Assembly (NCBI GenBank): GCA_946885665.1
Contig: CAMPGT010000001.1
Location: forward strand, 1-64,000
Source: an uncultured Chitinophagaceae bacterium
Lineage (GTDB): Bacteria > Bacteroidota > Bacteroidia > Chitinophagales > Chitinophagaceae
Direction of reading: 5' to 3'
Length of the DNA stretch: 64,000 nt
The notes under the pieces: model-generated
What the model was told of the DNA's origin: nothing
Database searches by the model: none
What the model saw: the letters and a program-made list of their open reading frames with translations, nothing else
Shown here: positions 37,536 to 45,336 of the stretch, piece by piece
How the letters are laid out: every line of letters begins with the position of its first letter
Position numbering within the stretch: position 1 is the first letter of the stretch
Translations under genes and position numbers: made by a program

Positions 37536-39113
37536 ATGGTTGAAATTAAATCGGATGAAATATCGGCGATATTGCGCCAGCAGCTAAGCAACTTCAACGC
37601 GGCTGCCGACCTCGAAGAAGTGGGATCGGTTTTGCAGGTGGGAGATGGCATCGCCCGCGTTTACGGCCTCAACAACGTTCGCAGCGGTGAGCTCGTGGAA
37701 TTTGAGACCGGCATCAAGGCGATTGCCCTGAACCTCGAAGAAGATAATGTGGGTGTGGTACTCATGGGCGACTGGGCAGGTATCAAGGAAGGCTCCAAAG
37801 TGCGCCGCACCGGCAAGATCGCCTCCATTGACGTGGGCGAAGGAATGCTCGGCCGCGTGGTTAACGCGCTCGGTTACCCGATAGACGGAAAAGGTCCGAT
37901 CAAGGGCGAAACCTATGAGATGCCCCTCGAACGCAAGGCCCCGGGCGTTATCTACCGCGAACCCGTTAAGGAACCCCTGCAAACGGGTCTAAAGGCCATC
38001 GATGCGATGATCCCCATCGGCCGCGGACAAAGGGAGCTCATCATCGGCGACCGCCAAACCGGTAAAACGGCCATCGCCATAGATACCATTATCAACCAAA
38101 AAGAATTTTACCAGGCCGGCAAGCCAGTGTATTGCATATACGTTGCCATCGGTCAAAAAGCATCCACCATTGCAGGAGTGATGAAAACGCTCGAAGACAA
38201 TGGCGCGATGGCCTATTCGACCATCGTCGCGGCTTCTGCATCCGATCCCGCTCCGCTGCAGTTCTATGCGCCGTTTGCTGGCGCCGCCATCGGCGAATAT
38301 TTCCGCGACACCGGCCGCCCTGCACTCATCATCTTCGATGACCTTTCCAAACAGGCCGTGGCTTACCGGGAGGTTTCCCTCCTGCTGCGCAGGCCCCCCG
38401 GCCGCGAGGCATATCCCGGCGACGTATTCTACCTTCACAGCCGCCTTCTCGAAAGGGCAGCGAAAGTGATCAGTGATGACGCCGTGGCAAAGAACATGAA
38501 TGATCTTCCTGATTCCATCAGGCACCTGGTGAAAGGGGGCGGATCGCTTACGGCCCTGCCGATTATCGAGACACAGGCCGGCGACGTATCCGCATATATC
38601 CCGACAAACGTGATTTCTATTACCGACGGACAGATATTCCTCGAGTCGAACCTGTTCAACGCAGGTATTCGCCCGGCGATCAACGTGGGTATCTCTGTGA
38701 GCCGCGTGGGCGGTAACGCGCAGATCAAATCCATGAAGAAGGTGGCCGGTACCCTCAAGCTCGACCAGGCTCTTTATCGTGAAATGGAAGCGTTCTCCAA
38801 GTTCGGTGGTGACCTGGATGCGGCCACAAGGCTGGTGATCGACAAGGGCGCCAGGAACGTGGAGATACTGAAACAACCCCAGTACACACCTTACCCTGTT
38901 GAAAAGCAGGTAGCTATCATCTACCTGGGCACGCAGGGACTGGTAAGGCAGGTGCCGGTTAGGCGCATGAAGGAGTTTGAAGAGCATTTCCTGCTGGAAA
39001 TGGAGAACAAATATCCTGAGGTGCTCGCCGACTTCAAAAAAGGCAACCTTTCAGAAGAGAGCCTCAAGAAAGTAACAGACCTCGCGGCCAGCCTCGTTCC
39101 GCAGTTTAAATAG
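37536..39113 (+). CDS. atpA: ATP synthase F1 subunit alpha
   Basis: A 525-residue non-catalytic nucleotide-binding subunit. Walker [14 protein letters not shown] at about residues 170-182, [15 protein letters not shown] segment, the [45 protein letters not shown] block with the conserved Arg, and the C-terminal helical domain ending [15 protein letters not shown] terminator follows directly; atpG, which usually comes next, is absent from the window, as are atpD and atpC. Confidence 0.99.
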   Translation: MVEIKSDEISAILRQQLSNFNAAADLEEVGSVLQVGDGIARVYGLNNVRSGELVEFETGIKAIALNLEEDNVGVVLMGDWAGIKEGSKVRRTGKIASIDVGEGMLGRVVNALGYPIDGKGPIKGETYEMPLERKAPGVIYREPVKEPLQTGLKAIDAMIPIGRGQRELIIGDRQTGKTAIAIDTIINQKEFYQAGKPVYCIYVAIGQKASTIAGVMKTLEDNGAMAYSTIVAASASDPAPLQFYAPFAGAAIGEYFRDTGRPALIIFDDLSKQAVAYREVSLLLRRPPGREAYPGDVFYLHSRLLERAAKVISDDAVAKNMNDLPDSIRHLVKGGGSLTALPIIETQAGDVSAYIPTNVISITDGQIFLESNLFNAGIRPAINVGISVSRVGGNAQIKSMKKVAGTLKLDQALYREMEAFSKFGGDLDAATRLVIDKGARNVEILKQPQYTPYPVEKQVAIIYLGTQGLVRQVPVRRMKEFEEHFLLEMENKYPEVLADFKKGNLSEESLKKVTDLAASLVPQFK

Positions 39114-39130
39114 CTCAAATCGATGAGATT

Positions 39131-39159
39131 AAAAAACCGCCTTTGGGCGGTTTTTTTTT
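39131..39159 (+). terminator. Intrinsic terminator of the atp operon
   Basis: AAAAAACCGCC, loop TTTG, GGCGGTTTTTTTTT. A strong, nearly symmetrical hairpin 17 bp after the atpA stop, likely able to work from both sides. Confidence 0.92.
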
Positions 39160-39177
39160 AAAAAAACGGCCCGAACA

Positions 39178-39209
39178 TTTGCAGTTTCAGAAAACCCGTG
39201 CAATCTTTG
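39178..39209 (+). promoter_or_regulatory. Promoter with a long leader ahead of the 39358 gene
   Basis: TTTG at 39178-39181, a 20-bp spacer and AATCTTTG at 39202-39209 (one mismatch to TAnnTTTG). The next start codon is 148 bp away, so the leader is long; it contains a TACTGAT/ATCAGTA inverted repeat (about 39295-39346). Nothing else is recognised between the terminator and the gene. Confidence 0.45.
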
Positions 39210-39357
39210 TTCAGGCATCACGCCGTTCCAATCCTCGGATTTACCCGTTTTAAGCCTCCAATCTTCTTTACCGTTTTCTCCAATATCTCAGGAATTACTG
39301 ATTTCTACCCATTTATCCCGTGGCCCAATCGTTCCGTAATCAGTACCTATAGATAAT

Positions 39358-39795
39358 ATGAAAACGTTGTACCCAACAATTCAAAAAATTCCGGTTGTGC
39401 TGCTCGCCATCCTGGTAGCCGCCACCGCAAATGCACAAAAAGGCGATTACGCCACCAATTCACGATCCACAGCTTCCTATTCCACGCCAACCAATGTCAT
39501 CGCCGGACCAGTTATCCGCGTAAGGGCAAGATCAGCAAATAAGATTGTACTCTCCTGGGCCCCCTTCAGTGAAGGAGTGAGTCACTATGTTCTGGAGCGC
39601 AGCCCGGACGGACGCCATTTTGAAGAAGCCGGACTGTTTTTTACGGGCGAATGGGGTAATGAGCCGGCGTATGTTTATACGGATAAGCTGAGGCATGCCT
39701 ATGAGGGCCCCGTGTTTTACAGGCTGAGAATTGTGGGTCAGGATGGATCAGAGCTGTATACCACCGTGAGCATCGCCGAACCGACAGCCAGTTAG
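39358..39795 (+). CDS. Small exported protein with one fibronectin-III-like domain
   Basis: A 145-residue protein. Signal peptide at about 1-26 (LLAILVAATANAQ). The rest (about 50-140) reads as a single fibronectin-III/Ig-like beta domain: IRVRARSANKIVLSWAPF, then VSHYVLERSPDGRHFEEAG and PVFYRLRIVGQDG. No sorting domain or lipobox, so it is probably periplasmic or secreted. Function unknown; similar small domains occur in T9SS cargo, such as the protein at 27719-28897. Confidence 0.7.
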   Translation: MKTLYPTIQKIPVVLLAILVAATANAQKGDYATNSRSTASYSTPTNVIAGPVIRVRARSANKIVLSWAPFSEGVSHYVLERSPDGRHFEEAGLFFTGEWGNEPAYVYTDKLRHAYEGPVFYRLRIVGQDGSELYTTVSIAEPTAS

Positions 39796-39819
39796 TATCT
39801 AACCATATTCAAGAATTTT

Positions 39820-39884
39820 TTTAAAGGGTACGATCAACAAACGGCCGGACCTTTCCAGGTCTGGCCAATTTTCTTAAAGAATTA
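39820..39884 (+). repeat. Duplicated segment, copy A (non-coding, hairpin)
   Basis: Closely resembles 40035-40093. Starts with an identical run of about 20 bases (TAAAGGGTACGATCAACAAA) and continues with a GGCC-rich hairpin and a T-rich stretch, so it may act as the terminator of the 39358 gene. Read in the matching frame it gives FKGYDQQT, the same peptide encoded in copy B, and ends in a stop, as if it were a decayed gene end. Confidence 0.7.
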
Positions 39885-39894
39885 AAAGTTGATT

Positions 39895-40113
39895 ATGAGC
39901 ACCATCACCACATTATTAGGAAGTTCTCTGATCATTAAATCAGTAAAGTCATTTTTCGACCTGCGTACCACGCCTGCTTACAGGAAGAGCCGCATCATCA
40001 GGCGCGGCACGAAGGCATTTGAAGAGTTTATTTTTAAAGGGTACGATCAACAAACGCCGGGCCTTTTCAGGCCTGGCTATTTTAAGGAGCTGAAGATGCT
40101 GTGCAAGAATTAG
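39895..40113 (+). CDS. Small basic protein of unknown function
   Basis: A 72-residue protein from the ATG at 39895 (an upstream TTG at 39889 is less likely). A short hydrophobic stretch (about 5-15) precedes a basic middle (TPAYRKSRIIRRGTKAFEEF). The 3' third is duplicated upstream as a non-coding copy at 39820-39884. No family is recognised. The stop codon begins a heptamer repeat array. It may be a genuine small gene or a fragment; codon composition and the start are plausible but not decisive. Confidence 0.45.
   Translation: MSTITTLLGSSLIIKSVKSFFDLRTTPAYRKSRIIRRGTKAFEEFIFKGYDQQTPGLFRPGYFKELKMLCKN
40035..40093 (+). repeat. Duplicated segment, copy B (coding)
   Basis: Second copy of 39820-39884, here inside the 72-residue gene (encoding FKGYDQQTPGLFRPGYFKEL). 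It keeps a hairpin-forming GCCGGGCC/GGCCTGGC pair. Confidence 0.65.
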
Positions 40114-40230
40114 AAGTTGAAACTTAAAACTTAAAAGTGAAAAGTGAAAGGCATGCGATGCTTGATTTGAATGATGCGCTGGCATGAAATTTCAAGTTTA
40201 AGTTTTAACTTTTGACTTTTAACTTATTTT
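40112..40230. repeat. Heptamer tandem array, site 6 (about 17 frames)
   Basis: Left part AGAAGTT, GAAACTT, AAAACTT, AAAAGTG, AAAAGTG, AAAGGCA; right part ATTTCAA, GTTTAAG, TTTTAAC, TTTTGAC, TTTTAAC, TTATTTT. The outer parts are roughly reverse complements and keep one 7-bp register across a degenerate middle. It begins in the stop codon of the upstream gene and ends 2 bp before the next ATG. Confidence 0.8.
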
Positions 40231-40232
40231 GG

Positions 40233-41060
40233 ATGACTCTCGACAGCCACGTTCATTTCTGGAAGTACAACAAAGAAGACTATTCATGGATCGACAGGGA
40301 CATGAAAGTGTTGAGAAAAGACTACCTGCCCACCGACATCGAGCTCACTCTCAAAAGAAATAATATCGACGGCTGCATAGCCGTTCAGGCCACCACCACA
40401 GCGCTGGAAACACGGTTCCTTGCCGAGCTGGCCAAAACGCATCCCGTGATCAAAGGAGTTGTAGGCTGGGCCGACCTCCGGTCGCCGGAGGTTGCGAAAT
40501 ATCTCGATGAACTGCGGCAATACCCGTCAATCGCCGGCATACGGCATATCGTGCAGTCCGAACCCGACGATTTTTTGTACAATGAAAAATTCAGGGCGGG
40601 AATATCGCTGCTCAGCGAATACAATTACACTTTCGACATATTGATCTTTCCGCGGCAGCTCAAAGCCGCGACAGATCTTGTCGCCGCCTTTCCGCAGCAG
40701 CAGTTTATACTCGATCATTGCGCCAAGCCCAATATCAAAGGCAGGGAGCTCGAGCCATGGAAGGCGGCCATCGGTGAACTGGCGGCTCACCCGAACGTGG
40801 CGTGCAAGCTCTCCGGATTGTTTACCGAAGCGGAATGGAAACAATGGAGCCCGCATGATTTTTATCCCTACCTCGATGTGGTGTTCGGGGCTTTTGGCAC
40901 CGGCCGGCTAATGTTTGGGAGTGATTGGCCGGTGATGCTTTTATCGGGCATCTATGTGCAATGGAAGAGCCTGATTGAGAAGTACATGGAAGAAATACTG
41001 CCGGAAGAGCAGGAGAATGTGATGGGACTTAATGCCCGGAAAATATATGGTGTAATATAA
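40233..41060 (+). CDS. Amidohydrolase family protein (lactonase-like, COG3618)
   Basis: A 275-residue TIM-barrel metal hydrolase from the ATG at 40233. The metal-binding HxH is in LDSHVHFW at the very N-terminus; IAGIRHIVQSEP, FILDHCAKPNI with the catalytic His, and FGSDWPV with the conserved Asp follow in the order seen in amidohydrolase-2 proteins such as L-fuconolactonase and rhamnonolactonase. Substrate cannot be given without sugar-catabolic neighbours, which are absent. The upstream 120 bp is a heptamer array. Confidence 0.9.
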   Translation: MTLDSHVHFWKYNKEDYSWIDRDMKVLRKDYLPTDIELTLKRNNIDGCIAVQATTTALETRFLAELAKTHPVIKGVVGWADLRSPEVAKYLDELRQYPSIAGIRHIVQSEPDDFLYNEKFRAGISLLSEYNYTFDILIFPRQLKAATDLVAAFPQQQFILDHCAKPNIKGRELEPWKAAIGELAAHPNVACKLSGLFTEAEWKQWSPHDFYPYLDVVFGAFGTGRLMFGSDWPVMLLSGIYVQWKSLIEKYMEEILPEEQENVMGLNARKIYGVI

Positions 41061-41091
41061 ATTTCCTTATCTTCCCTTACCGAAACTAACT

Positions 41092-41646
41092 GTGAAGCAG
41101 ACTGCCACGATATTGCTGATATTATTGCTTGCATTCAATTGGATGGGATACAGGTTGCTCTCAGGATATTTTGAATACACTTCCGACGTTTCTCTCGCCA
41201 AAAAAATAGACAATTCCGGGTATAACGAAGCCGAGCTTATTGAATTAAAGACACCGCTGCACGCGCCTTACCTGGCAACGAATTCCACCGACTTTGAAAG
41301 GGTCGACGGCGAAATTGAACTCGGAGGCAAACACTACCGGTATGTAAAAAGAAAAGTTGAAGATGGACAGCTCGTGCTGCTGTGTTTACCGGACGAAAAG
41401 AAAACCGATATTCAGAATGCAAGAGTTGAATTCTTCAAACTGGTCAACGATATCGATCAATCTTCTTCACAGAGCAAAAGCAAGAATTCCGCTTCTTTTA
41501 AAAATACTACTACCGACTACAAGCAGGAAGTTAATTCATGGAGCATCGCTGCATGGGTTGTTGTACAGCCGAAAACCTTTGTCGGCAACAACGTATCTGT
41601 TTCCGAAGGCTACGATGTCATACACAAACAGCCACCCCGGGCATAA
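41092..41646 (+). CDS. Exported or membrane-anchored hypothetical protein
   Basis: A 184-residue protein starting at GTG 41092. One N-terminal hydrophobic segment (about 5-23, ILLILLLAFNWMGYRLL) may be an anchor or uncleaved signal. A short predicted beta region around FERVDGEIELGGKHYRYVKRKVEDG and a Ser/Lys-rich low-complexity stretch (SSSQSKSKNSASFKN) can be seen. No enzyme motif. It lies 70 bp upstream of the beta-barrel gene, so the two may form an unit; the role is unknown. Confidence 0.65.
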   Translation: MKQTATILLILLLAFNWMGYRLLSGYFEYTSDVSLAKKIDNSGYNEAELIELKTPLHAPYLATNSTDFERVDGEIELGGKHYRYVKRKVEDGQLVLLCLPDEKKTDIQNARVEFFKLVNDIDQSSSQSKSKNSASFKNTTTDYKQEVNSWSIAAWVVVQPKTFVGNNVSVSEGYDVIHKQPPRA

Positions 41647-41716
41647 GCAGATTACCCAACTAACTTAGAATTCTATCTTTTTTACATTATTTGTTCCAAT
41701 TAACTAACTGAGTGTC

Positions 41717-42805
41717 ATGAAAAAAATATTTTTCCTAGCGTTATTATTTGTTATTGCCTATCAGTCATCAAATGCACAGGGCTGTGTGGCCATCCGGAGC
41801 ACCGGCGCCGTTTGTACAAAGCAGGATCCTTCCCATGACGGAAAGGGCTGGCAGTTGAATACGGCATACCGTTATTTCAAATCCTTTCGCCATTTTGTGG
41901 GCACCGAAGAGCAGAAGCACCGTATGGAAGAGCACACCGAGGTGATCAATCACCAGCACACGCTTAACCTTACGCTGGTGAAACATATCAATATGCGTTC
42001 TTCCATTACGATAGATGTTCCGTTGCTGCTCAACAAACGGTCGTCCCTCTACGAACACGGAGGCAACAGCGCCGGCCAGGCAGGAAGGCACAACACCGGC
42101 TCATCCGGCGTTGGCGACATTCGCATAACGGGATACCACTGGCTGCTCGATCCCATGAAATCTATGAAGGGCAACATCCAGTTGGGTTTGGGTGTTAAGC
42201 TGCCTACCGGCAACGAGAACGTACAGGATGTATTTGTGAAAAGCGACTCATTGAAACTTCGCGGCCCTGTTGACCAGTCCATTCAATTGGGCGATGGCGG
42301 ATTTGGTGTAACCGCTGAAGTGAATGCATTTTATAATTTCACGCACCGCGTGGGTGTTTACGGTAATTTTTATTACCTCATTAACCCGAAGGGTGAGAAC
42401 GGCGTGTCAACAGGAAGAGGTGGCAAACCTTCGCAAACGGCTATCGATTATAAAACTGCGACGATGAGCGTACCCGATCAGTACATGGCCAGGGCAGGTG
42501 TGAATGTTACCTTCAGCCGCCTCACAACTTCTGCAGGATTGCGTTTTGAGTGCATTCCTTCCAGCGATTTGATCGGCAACGATGAGGGATTCCGCAGGCC
42601 GGGTTATGTGTTTTCTGTAGAGCCGGGAGCAGCTTATTCTTTCAATAAATTCGTTGCTTTTGCCACAGTGCCCGTTGCCTTGCAACGTAACCGCACACAG
42701 AGTTATTCGGACAAATTAAGAACTGCCGCAACAGGACAGTATGTGAAGGGTGACGCTGCATTTGCTGATCTGTCTATTAATATCGGCGCATCATTCAGAC
42801 TCTGA
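41717..42805 (+). CDS. Outer-membrane beta-barrel protein, transporter-like
   Basis: A 362-residue protein with a signal peptide (about 1-21, ending SNAQ) and a mature region of alternating amphipathic strands, closing with an aromatic-type terminal strand (GASFRL). QLGLGVKLPTGNENV resembles the MetA-pathway/aromatic-transport barrel family (Phenol_MetA_deg). A His-rich stretch after residue 60 (HRMEEHTEVINHQHT) might bind metal. The preceding gene and this one could be a small metal- or solute-related pair, which is a guess. Confidence 0.7.
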   Translation: MKKIFFLALLFVIAYQSSNAQGCVAIRSTGAVCTKQDPSHDGKGWQLNTAYRYFKSFRHFVGTEEQKHRMEEHTEVINHQHTLNLTLVKHINMRSSITIDVPLLLNKRSSLYEHGGNSAGQAGRHNTGSSGVGDIRITGYHWLLDPMKSMKGNIQLGLGVKLPTGNENVQDVFVKSDSLKLRGPVDQSIQLGDGGFGVTAEVNAFYNFTHRVGVYGNFYYLINPKGENGVSTGRGGKPSQTAIDYKTATMSVPDQYMARAGVNVTFSRLTTSAGLRFECIPSSDLIGNDEGFRRPGYVFSVEPGAAYSFNKFVAFATVPVALQRNRTQSYSDKLRTAATGQYVKGDAAFADLSINIGASFRL

Positions 42806-42838
42806 GGTTTTTGCATGGGACCGAATAGAAATTGAAGT

Positions 42839-42846
42839 TACCTTTG
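42839..42846 (+). promoter_or_regulatory. -7 promoter element of the beta-lactamase-like gene
   Basis: TACCTTTG, exact TAnnTTTG match, 14 bp upstream of the ATG at 42861. Confidence 0.55.
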
Positions 42847-42860
42847 CGCCAAATTTTTTG

Positions 42861-43655
42861 ATGTACAGGTTACTTTGTTTTTTCATCATCGCGATCGCCC
42901 TGGATTCGTGTTCGCCGAACAATGCGACCATCGACGACTCGCTTGAAAAATATTTTAAAGAGAATAATGTCACCGGAACATTCGGCATGTTTGACAATGG
43001 AACAGGAGAATTTACCATTTACAACATGCCGAGGTTTCGCGACAGCGCCTACCTGCCGGCGTCCACCTTCGATATTGTTAACGCTGTTGTAGGGATAGAA
43101 ACGGGAAGAGCACAGGATTCATCATTCGTCATTCCGGCAGACGGCAAAAGCCTGAGCATGATGCAGGCATTTACACAATCATCGGCGCCGGTGTTCCGGG
43201 AACTCGCGCGAAGGATAGGGAAAGATACCATGCAGCATTGGCTGGATACCCTTGGCTATGCCAGTTCACAGCAAAAGCCCGTTATCAAAGATAACCTGGA
43301 CACCTTCTGGCTCGACAACACCGTAAAAGTCACTGCCGACGAGCAATTGGGATTGGTGAAAAAATTGTACTTCACCCAACTGCCCTTTCAGCCCCGCTCC
43401 CAAAGAATGGTTAAAAATATGATGACGCGGGAGGAAAACGCCAACTACATCCTTTGCTATGCCACCGGACGAGGCACCAGCGATAAGGGGCGTGAAATTG
43501 GCTGGAACATCGGCTGGATAGAAGAGAACAGGCATCCCTATTTTTTCGTATTGCAGATAGAATCGGCCGATACCAGTTACGACATGGCTGCACATCGTGA
43601 AAAGATGCTGAAGGACATTCTACGACAATACGACTTTATGGAGGGTAAAAGATGA
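42861..43655 (+). CDS. Class D beta-lactamase homologue with degenerate active site (lipoprotein)
   Basis: 264 residues from the ATG at 42861. An N-terminal hydrophobic stretch ends in LDSC, a possible lipobox (Cys17). The OXA-type frame is recognisable: PAST at 66-69, QSSAPVFRELARRIG, TFWLDN and GWNIGWIEENRHPYFFVLQIE. But key residues differ: SxxK is S68-T-F-D71 (Lys replaced by Asp), SxV is S107-S-A109, YGN is Y133-A-S135, and KTG is A201-T-G203. Without the carbamylated Lys it cannot hydrolyse beta-lactams in the usual way. It may be a binding or regulatory protein. It starts 13 bp before batB and could be co-transcribed. Confidence 0.82.
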   Translation: MYRLLCFFIIAIALDSCSPNNATIDDSLEKYFKENNVTGTFGMFDNGTGEFTIYNMPRFRDSAYLPASTFDIVNAVVGIETGRAQDSSFVIPADGKSLSMMQAFTQSSAPVFRELARRIGKDTMQHWLDTLGYASSQQKPVIKDNLDTFWLDNTVKVTADEQLGLVKKLYFTQLPFQPRSQRMVKNMMTREENANYILCYATGRGTSDKGREIGWNIGWIEENRHPYFFVLQIESADTSYDMAAHREKMLKDILRQYDFMEGKR

Positions 43656-43668
43656 GTAAATTTGCAGG

Positions 43669-44670
43669 ATGGGTCTTCAATACCAGCATCCTGAGTTTAT
43701 CCTTGCCCTGCTTGTGCTGCCGCTGGTAGCCATGCTTTTCTGGTATGTGCTCCAGTGGAAGAAGGATGTTGCGAAGAAGATCGGCGACGAGAACCTCGTG
43801 AAGGAACTGACCGTTGCGTACTCCCCCTCGAAATTCCTGCTCAAGTTTCTGTTGGTGACCGCCGCTTTTATTGCGGTGGTGCTCGCCATCATCAATCCCC
43901 GGCGGCCGGGAAACATGGATAAAATTGAAAGAAAGGGCGTGGATGTGATGATAGCGCTCGACGTGAGCAACAGTATGCTGGCCGAAGACATCAAGCCCAA
44001 CAGGCTGGAGCGGGCAAAACAGATGGTCGACAATTTGATCACCGCACTCGAAAATGACAGGGTCGGGCTCGTGCTTTTCGCCGGCCGTGCATATTTGCAG
44101 ATGCCGCTGACTACCGACCATGCCGCCGCGAAAATGTATGTCAGAAATGCCGGTCCCCAGGTAGTGCCCACACAAGGCACGATGATATCGGAGGCGCTGA
44201 AGCTTTGCGCGTCGGCGTTCAACAGTAAAGAGAGAAAATATAAAGCCATCGTTCTTATTACCGATGGGGAGGACCATGACCCTGCTTCGCTCGAAGTGGC
44301 AAAGCAACTCACTGCCAACGGCGTGGTGATTAGCACGGTGGGCATAGGATCTCCGTTGGGCACGCCGATACCTGACCCGGCAACAGGTCAGTTCAAGAAA
44401 GATGAACTGGGGAACACCATCCTGTCGAAACTTAACGAACAGGAGCTGAAGGAGCTGGCTGCCATTACCAAAGGAGTGTATGCCAATACCGAAGATGTTA
44501 ACCAGGCTTCGGCCGCCATTATAAAAAAATTATCAACCATTGAGCAGACTGCGGTGGAGGATGCTGCGTTCAGGGATTATATCCATTACTTTCAGTGGTT
44601 CGCGGGCCTTGCGTTGCTGGTGCTGCTGGTGGAATTTTTGGTACCGGAAAGAAAAATGAATATGGCATGA
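43669..44670 (+). CDS. BatB-like von Willebrand factor A domain protein
   Basis: A 333-residue inner-membrane protein. Two hydrophobic helices near the N-terminus (about 8-28 and 58-78), a VWA domain (about 88-290) with the MIDAS motif DVSNSM, the later Thr in TQGT and Asp in LITDGEDHD, then a C-terminal helix (about 305-325). This is the aerotolerance-operon (Bat) layout. Only BatB and BatC appear; MoxR ATPase, DUF58, BatA, BatD and BatE, usual partners, are absent from the window. Overlaps batC by 4 bp. Confidence 0.9.
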   Translation: MGLQYQHPEFILALLVLPLVAMLFWYVLQWKKDVAKKIGDENLVKELTVAYSPSKFLLKFLLVTAAFIAVVLAIINPRRPGNMDKIERKGVDVMIALDVSNSMLAEDIKPNRLERAKQMVDNLITALENDRVGLVLFAGRAYLQMPLTTDHAAAKMYVRNAGPQVVPTQGTMISEALKLCASAFNSKERKYKAIVLITDGEDHDPASLEVAKQLTANGVVISTVGIGSPLGTPIPDPATGQFKKDELGNTILSKLNEQELKELAAITKGVYANTEDVNQASAAIIKKLSTIEQTAVEDAAFRDYIHYFQWFAGLALLVLLVEFLVPERKMNMA

Positions 44671-45296
44671 AGAAATCTGTGTGCATATTGGTGGTGTTTG
44701 CTTTTCATGCGGCCGTCTTTGGCCAGCACATCAACAAACACCTCATCGATGCCAACAAATTGTACAAGCAGGGGAAGTATGAGCCGGCACTTGCCGAATA
44801 CAGGAAGTCGCTGGAAAATAACAACGATCCCATCGCCAGCTATAATCTTGGCAACGCTTATTTCAAAACAAAAAGCTATGATGAGGCGGCTAAGGCCTAC
44901 GGAAGGCTTTTGTCGGTAAACAAAGACCCGCAGTTGAGGCAAAAAACATTTTACAACCAGGGTGTTGCCTTCTCAAAACAAAATAAACTGGAAGAAAGCA
45001 TTGAAGCTTATAAGAATGCGGTGCTGCTCGATCCGGCAGACGAAGATGCCCGGGTGAATTTGCAGAAGGCGCTGATGGAACTAAAAAAGAAACAGCCCCG
45101 GCAACAACAGAAGAAAGAAGATCAGAATAAGAAACAAAACAAAAATAACAAACAGCAAAAGCAACCGCCGCAAAGCAACCTTACGAGAAAGCAGGTGGAG
45201 CAATTGCTGAAGGCCCTTGAACAGCGCGAACAGCAGGTTCAGCAAAGAATGCAGCAGCGCAACAGGACCGCAGGAAAAGAAGAGAAAGACTGGTGA
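44667..45296 (+). CDS. BatC-like tetratricopeptide-repeat protein
   Basis: 209 residues from the ATG at 44667, which overlaps the batB stop (ATGA). Signal peptide at about 1-20 (ending VFGQ). Three TPR repeats (about 24-135: KLYKQGKYEPALAEYRKSL, NLGNAYFKTKSYDEAAKAYGRLL, NQGVAFSKQNKLEESIEAYKNAVLL). A Lys/Gln-rich low-complexity tail (about 140-205) ends the protein. It fits BatC of the Bat operon; a periplasmic partner of BatB is likely. Confidence 0.87.
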   Translation: MKKSVCILVVFAFHAAVFGQHINKHLIDANKLYKQGKYEPALAEYRKSLENNNDPIASYNLGNAYFKTKSYDEAAKAYGRLLSVNKDPQLRQKTFYNQGVAFSKQNKLEESIEAYKNAVLLDPADEDARVNLQKALMELKKKQPRQQQKKEDQNKKQNKNNKQQKQPPQSNLTRKQVEQLLKALEQREQQVQQRMQQRNRTAGKEEKDW

Positions 45297-45301
45297 AAAA
45301 A

Positions 45302-45336
45302 AGTTAATAGTTAAAAGTTAAAACTTAAAAGTGGAG
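45302..45336. repeat. Heptamer tandem array, site 7 (5' of ispG)
   Basis: Units AGTTAAT, AGTTAAA, AGTTAAA, ACTTAAA, AGTGGAG. The last unit contains the GTG start codon of ispG, so the array forms the translation initiation region. Confidence 0.8.

Noticed and set aside
42861..43655. Functional OXA-type antibiotic resistance gene
   Set aside because: The catalytic Lys of SxxK and of KTG are both replaced, so classical hydrolysis is not expected.
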